A stretch of DNA of 10,473 nucleotides from Bacteroidales bacterium (GCA_024683255.1 JAIKYL010000057.1:1-10473), one strand, 5' to 3'. Positions 1 through 6,322 are shown, numbered from the stretch's first letter. Numbers and translations are program-made. Notes: generated from the sequence alone by a model not told the origin.

Positions 1-113
1 CGGTAAAACAGGTTGAACACGGCAATCTGGTCCTGCTTTCCGCATTCCAGATACGACTTTCCCATAGTGTACTGGTACTTGTCGGAGACATAGGCGGTAT
101 TGATGGTATCCAT
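1..113 (-). CDS. pncB: Nicotinate phosphoribosyltransferase, N-terminal fragment (gene continues past the left edge)
   Basis: Only about 37 residues are visible, starting MDTINTAYVSDKYQYTM and continuing to an AVFNLFY segment at the window edge. The pattern of a D-K/L-Y-Q-x-TM motif close to the N-terminus, followed about 20 residues later by AVF-L-F-R, is typical of the large nicotinate phosphoribosyltransferases. These make nicotinate mononucleotide from nicotinate and PRPP in the cytoplasmic NAD salvage pathway. The ATG at 113-111 was chosen because it gives the usual short lead before the DKYQ motif; an in-frame TGA lies at 131-129. A second ATG at 132-130 sits just after the promoter box but is out of frame. 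The gene is divergent from the MMPL transporter. The family call rests on a short segment, so it is good but not certain. Confidence 0.75.
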   Translation of the reverse strand, partial: MDTINTAYVSDKYQYTMGKSYLECGKQDQIAVFNLFY

Positions 114-133
114 AAACAGAATATTGAATCATA

Positions 134-141
134 CAAAGATA
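134..141 (-). promoter_or_regulatory. Bacteroidota -7 box (TATCTTTG) for the nicotinate phosphoribosyltransferase gene
   Basis: Read on the minus strand, this is TATCTTTG, an exact match to the TAnnTTTG consensus of Bacteroidota housekeeping promoters. It lies 20 bases before the chosen start codon. An A5 run sits 3 bases upstream of the box on the same strand. No convincing -33 TTG element is visible. Confidence 0.6.
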
Positions 142-144
142 GCG

Positions 145-159
145 TTTTTCCCGGAAAAA
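145..159. promoter_or_regulatory. Inverted repeat TTTTTCCCGGAAAAA centred between two divergent -7 boxes
   Basis: Seven-base arms, TTTTTCC and GGAAAAA, flank a single C at 152. The centre coincides almost exactly with the midpoint (152.5) of the two outward-facing -7 boxes. The repeat could be a regulator site, or simply the A-tracts that each promoter appears to carry upstream of its -7 box. No regulator is suggested by the sequence. Confidence 0.4.
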
Positions 160-163
160 GGAT

Positions 164-171
164 TAACTTTG
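164..171 (+). promoter_or_regulatory. Bacteroidota -7 box (TAACTTTG) for the MMPL transporter gene
   Basis: TAACTTTG matches the TAnnTTTG consensus. It ends only 8 bases before the ATG at 180, so the expected transcript would have a leader of a few bases at most. An A5 run lies 4 bases upstream of the box. There is no recognisable ribosome binding site, as is usual for Bacteroidota. Confidence 0.6.
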
Positions 172-179
172 CTCCCCAA

Positions 180-3140
180 ATGGAAGGCCGTACCCCGCAT
201 ATTCCCCGCCTGCTGGTCCGTTACAGGATCTGGCTGTTTGTCTTCATGACGGCGTCGGCCGTTGCGTGCGCCCTCCTTATCCCGCACATCAACATCAACA
301 CCAACATGGTGGTGTACCTTCCGGACAGTTCCCCCATGAAGCAGGGCATGGACCTGCTGGAGGAGCAGCTGCCCGGCCTGGGGCCCCAGATGGAAGAGTT
401 CGGCAGCGTTTTTGCCGATGGGAACGACCTCATGCCCAGCGACCTTCCCAAGGCGCTCAGCATCGGCGTAGCACTGCTCTTTGTGGTGCTCCTGATTATG
501 AGCTCATCGGTGATGGAAGTGCTGCTCTTCATGATAACCGTGGGTTACGCCGTGGTCATCAACATGGGCACCAACGCCCTCCTGCCCAGCGTTTCCATGC
601 TCACCAACAACCTCTCATCAGTGTTGCAGATGGTGCTTTCCATGGACTATTCCATCATCCTGATGAACCGGTTCCGGCAGGAAAAGCTAAAGGGAAAGCT
701 GCCCTTATCGGCCATGGAAGGAGCCGTGGACGGCGCGGCGTCAACCATCCTCAGCAGCGCCTTCACAACAATTGTGAGCCTCCTGATGCTGTGCTTCATC
801 AAGATGAAGATTGGGGCCGATCTGGGCATTGTGCTGGCCAAAGGCGTGGCCATCTCCCTCATCTGCAACTTCACCGTCCTGCCCACCCTTATCCTGTGGG
901 GCGACAAGGGCGTGGAAGCCACCCGGAAAAAGGTTCCCGCCCTGCCGGCAGCCCCCCTGGCGCGCTTCCAGGAGCGTTTCCGCGTGCCCATAGCCATTCT
1001 CTTCCTGGCGGTATTCGCAGGCTTCTTCCTACTGCAGCGCCGTACGCCCCTCACCTTCTCCCCCCAGTGGAACAGCACCGCAACGGACGCCCACATACAG
1101 GGCAACGCCCTCATGCTGCTTTATGCCAATGAGGAAGAGGATGTAATCCCCACCCTCCTGGACAGCATTGGGACGGATCCCATGGTGCGGCAATGCGTGA
1201 GTTATCCCTCGCTGGTAAAACATCCGCTAACCGCAAAGGAGTTAAGCGCCATGGCCGATAGCCTCTCCGAAGGCTCCCCGGAAATCCCGCAGGAACTCCT
1301 GCAGCTGGTGTATTACGCCCATTCCCACCCGGAGCGGGACGAGCGTTTCAGCCTGCCGGAGCTGCAGGCAACGGCCGAAGAGCTGACTGCCAAAGGCATG
1401 ATGCCGGAAGGCCGGTTCAATCCGGAGCAGCTAATGAAGACCCTCTCAAAACCTGCCCCGAAACCTAAACCATCACAGAAGGAGATGGCCGATCAGGTCG
1501 GCCATGACGAAAAGAAGGTCGGCCATGACGTCATTCCCGGTCCCTCCCCCGTCATTCCCGGCCCCGACCGGGAAACTCCCGAACAAAATGGGATGGCCGA
1601 TCAGGTCGGCCATGACGAGGGAAAGGTCGGCCATGACGAGGGAAAGGTCGGCCATGACGAGGTTGCTGAAACTCCGGTAGTCATTCCCGATACGATGGCC
1701 GTTATTGCTCCCACGCCCACGGCGCCCTTTACTTACGAGCAGGCCACCAAGGCCTATACCGCCGCAGAAATGGCCGAATTCACCGGCCATGACAACTCCC
1801 AGGTGAACACGGTGTACCGCCTGGCGGGCAAGCGGAGAGGGACCATGACGCCCAAGGAGTTTGTGACCTACGTCCAGAAGAACATCCTGAACAAGCGGAT
1901 CTACGCCGCCCTCATCCCCAAAGGCACGGCCCAGCAGATTGCCGACTTTGAGGCAGCCCTGGACCAGGTAATAGCCGCCGGTCCGGAACCCATTCCGGAG
2001 CCCGTCATTCCCGGCCCCGATCCCGTCATTCCCGGCCCGACATCCGTCATTCCCGGCCCCGACCGGGAATCTCATGAAGAAAAGGAGATGGCCGAGCAGG
2101 TCGGCCATGACGTCATTCCCGGCCCGACATCCGTCATTCCCGGCCCCGACCGGGAATCTCCCGAACCCGAGCTCACGCCTCAGGAAGTCCTTATGGACAT
2201 GGCGCTTAGCGGCAACCGCTATCCGGCCTCCGAACTGTACGCGGCCCTTGCCGCCGCCGAGATCCCGGTAAAGCCGGAAGAAATTGACCTGCTGTATCTT
2301 TACGCCGGTGCTCAGAAAGGATATGATCCGGAAATGGCCATTGCGCCCGGCACCCTGCTGGACTATCTGGCCGATACCCTCCTGATGAACCCCGCCGTTG
2401 CCGGCATGGTTCCGGACAGCACCCGGGCCATGGTCATAGAGGCACGGGAACAGCTGCTCTCGCAAGTGGGCATGCTCCGTGGAAAAGACTATTCCGCCGC
2501 TGCTATCCTAAGTGACTACGAGCCGGAATCCGAACCCACCTTTGACTATGTACTGCGCGCCCGGGCAGCGGCCGATGAGGCCCTGGCAAAGCCCCATTAC
2601 TGGATTGGAGAATCCCAGATGTATAAGGAACTCAAGGACGGCTTCCCGCGGGAAGTGCTTCTGCTGACGCTTCTTACGGCCCTTTCCATCTTCCTCATCG
2701 TGGCCCTCACCTTCCGCTCCGTCTTGGTTCCCTTCCCGCTGGTAATGGCTGTGCTGGCCGGCGTATGGGCCAACGTATGGGCCAGCGGACTGGGCGGCAA
2801 CACCCTGTATTATCTGGCTTATCTGATTGTTCAGGGCATTCTAATGGGCGCCACCATAGACTACTCCATCCTCTTCACGTCATACTATCTCAATGCCCGG
2901 AAATCGGCCGACAGGAAAGGGGCGCTGGAGGCGGCCTACAAGGGTTCTTCCCATTCCATCCTCACCTCCGGACTCATCCTGGCCTGTGTGCCTTACGTGA
3001 TGAAACTGGCCCTGACGGACCCTATGATATCGGCCATCCTAAGCAGCCTGTCCATCGGGGCCGCTGCCATCCTTATTATCATTCTGTTTTTGCTGCCCGG
3101 CGTTCTGGCCGCAATAGATCCTATCCTCCGAAAACGTTAA
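180..3140 (+). CDS. MMPL/RND-family membrane transporter with repeat-expanded periplasmic loop and reduced first porter loop
   Basis: This 986-residue inner-membrane protein has the two-fold layout of MMPL/RND exporters. TM1 is near residues 15-35, a first membrane bundle spans about 91-285, and a second bundle spans about 824-976. The paired Asp-Tyr motifs of the proton relay in MmpL3-type transporters are present in both halves: SMDYSI (D156, Y157) and TIDYSI (D894, Y895). It should therefore be energised by the proton motive force; the cargo (lipid, drug or other) cannot be told from sequence. Two oddities stand out. The loop after TM1 (about 36-90) is only some 55 residues, where an MMPL porter domain is normally well over 100. 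The second extracytoplasmic loop (about 286-823) is very long and contains two blocks of in-frame palindromic repeat sequence (residues 436-503 and 609-660), separated by an ordinary-looking segment at about 515-600. The ATG at 180 follows a -7 box closely. The 3' end overlaps the convergent prfB by TTAA. Confidence 0.85.
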   Translation: MEGRTPHIPRLLVRYRIWLFVFMTASAVACALLIPHININTNMVVYLPDSSPMKQGMDLLEEQLPGLGPQMEEFGSVFADGNDLMPSDLPKALSIGVALLFVVLLIMSSSVMEVLLFMITVGYAVVINMGTNALLPSVSMLTNNLSSVLQMVLSMDYSIILMNRFRQEKLKGKLPLSAMEGAVDGAASTILSSAFTTIVSLLMLCFIKMKIGADLGIVLAKGVAISLICNFTVLPTLILWGDKGVEATRKKVPALPAAPLARFQERFRVPIAILFLAVFAGFFLLQRRTPLTFSPQWNSTATDAHIQGNALMLLYANEEEDVIPTLLDSIGTDPMVRQCVSYPSLVKHPLTAKELSAMADSLSEGSPEIPQELLQLVYYAHSHPERDERFSLPELQATAEELTAKGMMPEGRFNPEQLMKTLSKPAPKPKPSQKEMADQVGHDEKKVGHDVIPGPSPVIPGPDRETPEQNGMADQVGHDEGKVGHDEGKVGHDEVAETPVVIPDTMAVIAPTPTAPFTYEQATKAYTAAEMAEFTGHDNSQVNTVYRLAGKRRGTMTPKEFVTYVQKNILNKRIYAALIPKGTAQQIADFEAALDQVIAAGPEPIPEPVIPGPDPVIPGPTSVIPGPDRESHEEKEMAEQVGHDVIPGPTSVIPGPDRESPEPELTPQEVLMDMALSGNRYPASELYAALAAAEIPVKPEEIDLLYLYAGAQKGYDPEMAIAPGTLLDYLADTLLMNPAVAGMVPDSTRAMVIEAREQLLSQVGMLRGKDYSAAAILSDYEPESEPTFDYVLRARAAADEALAKPHYWIGESQMYKELKDGFPREVLLLTLLTALSIFLIVALTFRSVLVPFPLVMAVLAGVWANVWASGLGGNTLYYLAYLIVQGILMGATIDYSILFTSYYLNARKSADRKGALEAAYKGSSHSILTSGLILACVPYVMKLALTDPMISAILSSLSIGAAAILIIILFLLPGVLAAIDPILRKR
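1485..1691 (+). repeat. Block 1 of palindromic repeats translated in frame within the MMPL gene
   Basis: Two repeat types are mixed. Type A has arms ATGGCCGA and TCGGCCAT around a 5-base loop, followed by GAC, with full copies at 1485-1505 and 1593-1613. Half copies (GGTCGGCCATGAC) start at 1517, 1625 and 1646. Type B has arms ATTCCCGG and CCGGGAAT around a 6-base loop, preceded by GTC. A nearly full copy lies at 1551-1575 with a mismatched last arm base, and half copies start at 1530 and 1680. Type A is always read as MADQVGHD or its VGHD end, and type B as VIPGPDRE or its VIPG start. Several units are spaced exactly 21 bases apart. Confidence 0.85.
1770..1790 (+). repeat. Possible degenerate type-A palindromic unit
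   Basis: The arms ATGGCCGA and CCGGCCAT around a 5-base loop, followed by GAC, have the same 8-5-8 geometry and the same reading frame as the type-A units (MAEFTGHD against MADQVGHD). Seven of eight arm positions still pair. The surrounding protein segment looks like native periplasmic domain, so this may be a chance resemblance. Confidence 0.3.
2004..2160 (+). repeat. Block 2 of palindromic repeats translated in frame within the MMPL gene
   Basis: Type-B half units start at 2004 and 2025, followed by a full type-B palindrome (arms 2049-2056 and 2063-2070). A full type-A palindrome follows (arms 2088-2095 and 2101-2108), then a type-B half unit at 2112 and another full type-B unit (arms 2136-2143 and 2150-2157). 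The B-B-B and B-B steps are exactly 21 bases. The order A, B-half, B-full with a 21-base B step is the same as in block 1, which suggests a composite unit that was duplicated. The encoded peptides are again MAEQVGHD and VIPGPDRES. Confidence 0.85.
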
Positions 3141-4279
3141 TCCAGATCGTCCGGCTCCGTGACAGCCGTACCGGTTCCCATAAGATAGGTTTTCATGAAT
3201 TCGTTGATGTCTCCGTCCAGGACGGCCTGCGTATCGGCCGTGCTGCAGCCGGTGCGGAGATCCTTCACCAGCTTGTACGGATGAAGCACGTAATTACGGA
3301 TTTGGGAGCCCCACTCAATGCGCTTTTTCTGGCCCTCCAGTTCGGCCTGTTTCTCCTGGCGTTTCTTGAGCTCAATGTCGTAGAGACGGGATTTCAGGAT
3401 TAACAAAGCGCGCTGCCGATTATCCTGCTGGGAACGGGTTTCCGTGTTCTCCACCATGATGCCGGAAGGCAGGTGCCGCACCCGGACGCCGGTTTCCACC
3501 TTGTTCACGTTCTGGCCGCCGTGGCCACCGCTTCGGAAGGTGTCCCATTCCAGGTCCGAAGGATTTATTTCAATGTTGATGGAATCGTCCACCAGCGGAT
3601 ACACAAACACGCTGGAGAAGGTGGTCTGACGCTTTCCCTGGGCGTTGAAGGGGGAGATTCTCACCAGCCGGTGCACGCCGTTTTCGGCCTTAAGATAGCC
3701 ATAGGCATAATCCCCTTCCACCTCTATGGTGCAGCTCTTGATGCCGGCCTCTTCCCCTTCCAGGAGAGAGGTCACGGTGTATTTGTAGCCGTTGCGCTCA
3801 CACCAGCGGGTGTACATGCGCATGAGCATGGCGCTCCAGTCGTTGGCTTCCGTGCCACCGGCGCCGGAATTGATGGTAAGGACCGCGCCCAGGTTGTCTC
3901 CTTCGTTCCCCAGCATATTCCTGAGCTCCAGCGCCTCCACGGCCTCCACAGCCGCGGTATAGGCTTCTTCAAGTTCTTTGGTCTCAGGCGTCTCCACCGC
4001 TTCGTCCTCACTGCCGGAAAGACTGTCCTTGGCAAAGTCGTAGAGCACTTCCAGATCATCGGCCTGGCTGCGGGCCTTGTCAAAATCCGTTACCCAGGAC
4101 TTGATGCCGGAGAGCTTCTTGAGGAACGCCTCCGCCGCCTTGGGGTCTCCCCAGAAGTCCGGCGCCAGCGTCTCCTGCGTCTTGGCCGCCACGTCTTTCC
4201 GCTTCCCGGCAATGTCCAGGCAGCTATCCAGGTTCTTCACCCGCTCCTGCAGGTCCTTTATCTGTTCCAGCGTAATCAT
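3137..4279 (-). CDS. prfB: Peptide chain release factor 2 (RF2), without programmed frameshift site
   Basis: This 380-residue cytoplasmic class I release factor recognises UGA and UAA and triggers peptidyl-tRNA hydrolysis. The SPF codon-recognition motif of RF2 is at residues 209-211, and the catalytic GGQ motif is at 254-256 within SGGHGGQNVNKVET. The N-terminal region is helical and charged, the central domain contains SGAGGTEANDW (about 138-148), and the C-terminal part contains GWGSQIR-like and TQAVLDGDI segments. Length is close to the family norm of about 365. In E. coli the gene has an in-frame UGA near codon 26 and needs a +1 frameshift. The aligned position here (L21-D22) is plain CTG GAC in a continuous frame, with no upstream Shine-Dalgarno-like stimulator. 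The start at 4279 is supported by a -7 box 5 bases upstream. gltS lies 34 bases upstream on the same strand. Confidence 0.96.
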   Translation of the reverse strand: MITLEQIKDLQERVKNLDSCLDIAGKRKDVAAKTQETLAPDFWGDPKAAEAFLKKLSGIKSWVTDFDKARSQADDLEVLYDFAKDSLSGSEDEAVETPETKELEEAYTAAVEAVEALELRNMLGNEGDNLGAVLTINSGAGGTEANDWSAMLMRMYTRWCERNGYKYTVTSLLEGEEAGIKSCTIEVEGDYAYGYLKAENGVHRLVRISPFNAQGKRQTTFSSVFVYPLVDDSINIEINPSDLEWDTFRSGGHGGQNVNKVETGVRVRHLPSGIMVENTETRSQQDNRQRALLILKSRLYDIELKKRQEKQAELEGQKKRIEWGSQIRNYVLHPYKLVKDLRTGCSTADTQAVLDGDINEFMKTYLMGTGTAVTEPDDLD

Positions 4280-4284
4280 GGGTA

Positions 4285-4292
4285 CAAAGATA
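4285..4292 (-). promoter_or_regulatory. Bacteroidota -7 box (TATCTTTG) for prfB
   Basis: On the minus strand this reads TATCTTTG, ending 5 bases before the prfB ATG. An A6 tract (4297-4302) lies 4 bases upstream and is preceded by CCGG. The box lies in the 34-base gap after gltS, so prfB probably has its own promoter and does not depend only on readthrough. No terminator is visible after gltS. Confidence 0.6.
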
Positions 4293-4313
4293 GCACTTTT
4301 TTCCGGTCCTTTA

Positions 4314-5519
4314 TCAGTGGATCAGGTTCAGGAACAGCGTCACCACCCCCGTATTGATAAGGTCCACGAACATGGCCCCGATGATGGGCACTATAATGAA
4401 GGGATTCACCGCATAACGGTACTTGTAGCACACGGCCGACATATTGGCCATGGCATTGGGCGTAGCTCCCAGGCCGAAACCGCAGAGGCCGCTCACCAGC
4501 ACGGCGCTGTCGTAGTTCCTCCCCAGCAGCGGGAAGGCCACAAAAGTGCCGTAAAGGGCCATGAAAGCCACCTGCGCCAGGAGGATGAGCGTAAGGGGAA
4601 GCGCCAGCGAAGCCAGCTCCCAGAGCCGCAGGCTGGCCATGGCCATCCCCAGGAAAAGCTGCAGGCAGATATCGCCGATGGACACCACCTCCCCGATGCT
4701 GAGCTCCTTCTCCCACTTGGGCGAAAGGCCGAAAAGATTCCGCATGGCACAGGCGGTAAGGAGCGCGCCGAAGTAAGTGGGGAAGGTAATGCCGGTGAGC
4801 GCCAGAAGCTTGCTGAGGCCCGATCCCAGGGCCATGGCGATGACCAGCACGCAGGCGCCACGAAGGTACTCCCGGAAGGTTCCGGGGGTCTTTTGATGGG
4901 ATTCCGTTGTTTCCACGCTGGTCATTACATCGGCCGATGAAGACTGCTCACTGAGCCTGTGCCGCCGGATGAGCATCTCCCCCAGCGGACCGCCCAGCAG
5001 GGATCCCGCCACCAGGCCGAAGGTGGCCGCCGCCATGGTGATGGACGAGGCGCCCGTGAGTCCCAGCTCCTCCAAAAGCGGAGAGAAGCCGCCGGAAGTG
5101 CCGTGGCCGCCGCTCATGGGGATGGAACCGGCCGCCATGCCAAAGAGCGCATCCAGGCCCAGTCCCCTGGCAATCCCCACGGAAATGAGGTTTTGAGCCA
5201 CTATGAGCACCGCCACCAGCCCCACCATCACCAGCAGGGGCCGTCCCCCTTTCCGAAGCACCTTCATGTTGGACTGGAAGCCCACGGAAGTGAAAAAGAG
5301 CATCATGCAGAGGTCCTTCACCGTTCCGTCAAAGCGGCATTCCACCCCGGAAACACTGTACAGCAGCAGGGTAAGGAGGGAGACGATCAGGCCGCCGGAA
5401 ACGGGTGCAGGAATGCAGAAACGCTTGAGGAAAGGGACCTTCCGGGTAAAGAATACCCCCAGGAGGAGGGCCAGTACGCCCACTCCCGCGCTTGCATACA
5501 TATCCAGGCTGAGCACCAT
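4314..5519 (-). CDS. gltS: Sodium/glutamate symporter GltS
   Basis: This 401-residue inner-membrane protein of the GltS family imports glutamate with sodium. It has two inverted membrane halves, each with a signature re-entrant segment: GSIPMSGGHGTSGG (about 131-144) and GFGLGATPNAMANM (about 347-360). A C-terminal segment with IVPIIGAMFVDLIN (about 376-389) is also typical. The halves are joined by a hydrophilic, probably cytoplasmic linker rich in S, T and E (about 186-215). The start at ATG 5519 was preferred over an upstream in-frame ATG at 5546, because the latter would place the -7 box inside the coding region. The gene is divergent from murI, which consumes glutamate, and upstream of prfB on the same strand. 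Confidence 0.92.
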   Translation of the reverse strand: MVLSLDMYASAGVGVLALLLGVFFTRKVPFLKRFCIPAPVSGGLIVSLLTLLLYSVSGVECRFDGTVKDLCMMLFFTSVGFQSNMKVLRKGGRPLLVMVGLVAVLIVAQNLISVGIARGLGLDALFGMAAGSIPMSGGHGTSGGFSPLLEELGLTGASSITMAAATFGLVAGSLLGGPLGEMLIRRHRLSEQSSSADVMTSVETTESHQKTPGTFREYLRGACVLVIAMALGSGLSKLLALTGITFPTYFGALLTACAMRNLFGLSPKWEKELSIGEVVSIGDICLQLFLGMAMASLRLWELASLALPLTLILLAQVAFMALYGTFVAFPLLGRNYDSAVLVSGLCGFGLGATPNAMANMSAVCYKYRYAVNPFIIVPIIGAMFVDLINTGVVTLFLNLIH

Positions 5520-5523
5520 AATA

Positions 5524-5531
5524 CAAATATA
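5524..5531 (-). promoter_or_regulatory. Bacteroidota -7 box (TATATTTG) for gltS
   Basis: On the minus strand this reads TATATTTG and ends only 4 bases before the gltS ATG, which predicts an essentially leaderless transcript. It is the exact reverse complement of the murI box at 5554-5561, with 22 bases between the two. Confidence 0.55.
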
Positions 5532-5553
5532 GGCATTATTGCCCAAAAATGAC

Positions 5554-5561
5554 TATATTTG
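5554..5561 (+). promoter_or_regulatory. Bacteroidota -7 box (TATATTTG) for murI
   Basis: TATATTTG matches TAnnTTTG and ends 7 bases before the murI ATG at 5569. An A5 tract (5545-5549) lies 4 bases upstream. Because the gltS box faces the other way 22 bases to the left, RNA polymerase bound at one promoter would probably block the other. Confidence 0.6.
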
Positions 5562-5568
5562 CGTAGTT

Positions 5569-6321
5569 ATGGCAAGTATCGGCATATTCGATTCAGGTGC
5601 GGGCGGCCTGTCCGTGTACAGGGAGCTGGTAAAAGTGCTCCCCCGGGAACGCTATCTCTATTTCTCGGACAATGCGCACTGCCCATACGGGGAAAAGACC
5701 GCCGCGTACATCCAGGAGCGGGGCCGAACCATCACGGAGATCCTGCTGGGTCTGGGGGCCGATATCATTGTGGTGGCCTGCAACACCGCCACCGCCGCCG
5801 CCATCGCCACGCTCAGGGCCGAATACCCGGCGGTGCCCTTCATCGGCATGGAGCCTGCGGTTAAGCCCGCCGCGCTGGGAACCCGGAGCGGCGTAATTGG
5901 CGTCCTGGCCACCGCCGGCACCCTCAAAGGCTCCAAATACCTCAACACCAGGGGCCTGTACCAGGACAACGTGAAGATAGTGGAACACGTGGGTCAAGGC
6001 TTCGTGGAACTGGTGGAAAACGGCATCCTGGACGGACCGGAGGCCGAAGCCACAGTACGCGCCTCCCTCCAGCCGCTGCTGGATGCCGGGGCCGATACCA
6101 TCGTTCTGGGCTGCACCCATTATCCTTTCCTGCAGCCGCTCATAGAGCGTCTGGCAGGATCGGAGGTGAAGGTCATAGACCCCGCACCGGCCGTGGCCCG
6201 GCAAACGGTCCGCATCTTGCAAGAAAGGGGTATCCCCACCGGCGAGGGGCCCTTCTCCGTGGACTTGTACTTCTCCGGAGAACCGGATTCGCTGGAACGC
6301 ATTTTCAAACTGGTCAAGTAG
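5569..6321 (+). CDS. murI: Glutamate racemase
   Basis: This 250-residue cytoplasmic enzyme converts L-glutamate to D-glutamate for the second position of the peptidoglycan stem peptide. The family motifs are complete: IGIFDSGAGG at the N-terminus (D8, S9), the first catalytic cysteine in VACNTAT (C71), and the second in GCTHYPF (C182, with H184). Length is slightly short for the family but within range. The start at 5569 was chosen over the in-frame ATG at 5539 because a -7 box at 5554-5561 lies between them and the family motif begins directly after MAS. The stop codon is followed by a single base before the namZ ATG, so the two genes are almost certainly cotranscribed. Confidence 0.96.
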   Translation: MASIGIFDSGAGGLSVYRELVKVLPRERYLYFSDNAHCPYGEKTAAYIQERGRTITEILLGLGADIIVVACNTATAAAIATLRAEYPAVPFIGMEPAVKPAALGTRSGVIGVLATAGTLKGSKYLNTRGLYQDNVKIVEHVGQGFVELVENGILDGPEAEATVRASLQPLLDAGADTIVLGCTHYPFLQPLIERLAGSEVKVIDPAPAVARQTVRILQERGIPTGEGPFSVDLYFSGEPDSLERIFKLVK

Positions 6322-6322
6322 T

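Noticed and set aside
1485..2160. CRISPR-like array
   Set aside because: Units are 21-28 bases, often contiguous, without unique spacers of constant length, and they are translated in frame inside a transporter gene.
1473..2465. 330-codon open frame on the minus strand across the palindromic repeats
   Set aside because: Palindromic units are nearly stop-free in most frames, so an antisense frame is expected. The plus-strand frame continues through conserved transporter helices on both sides.
3152..3168. Hairpin CGGCT/AGCCG near the transporter-prfB junction as a terminator
   Set aside because: It is only a 5-base stem with no following T run on either strand.
5520..5568. Upstream in-frame start codons for murI (5539) and gltS (5546)
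   Set aside because: Both would place the -7 promoter boxes inside the coding region and add non-family residues before the conserved N-termini.
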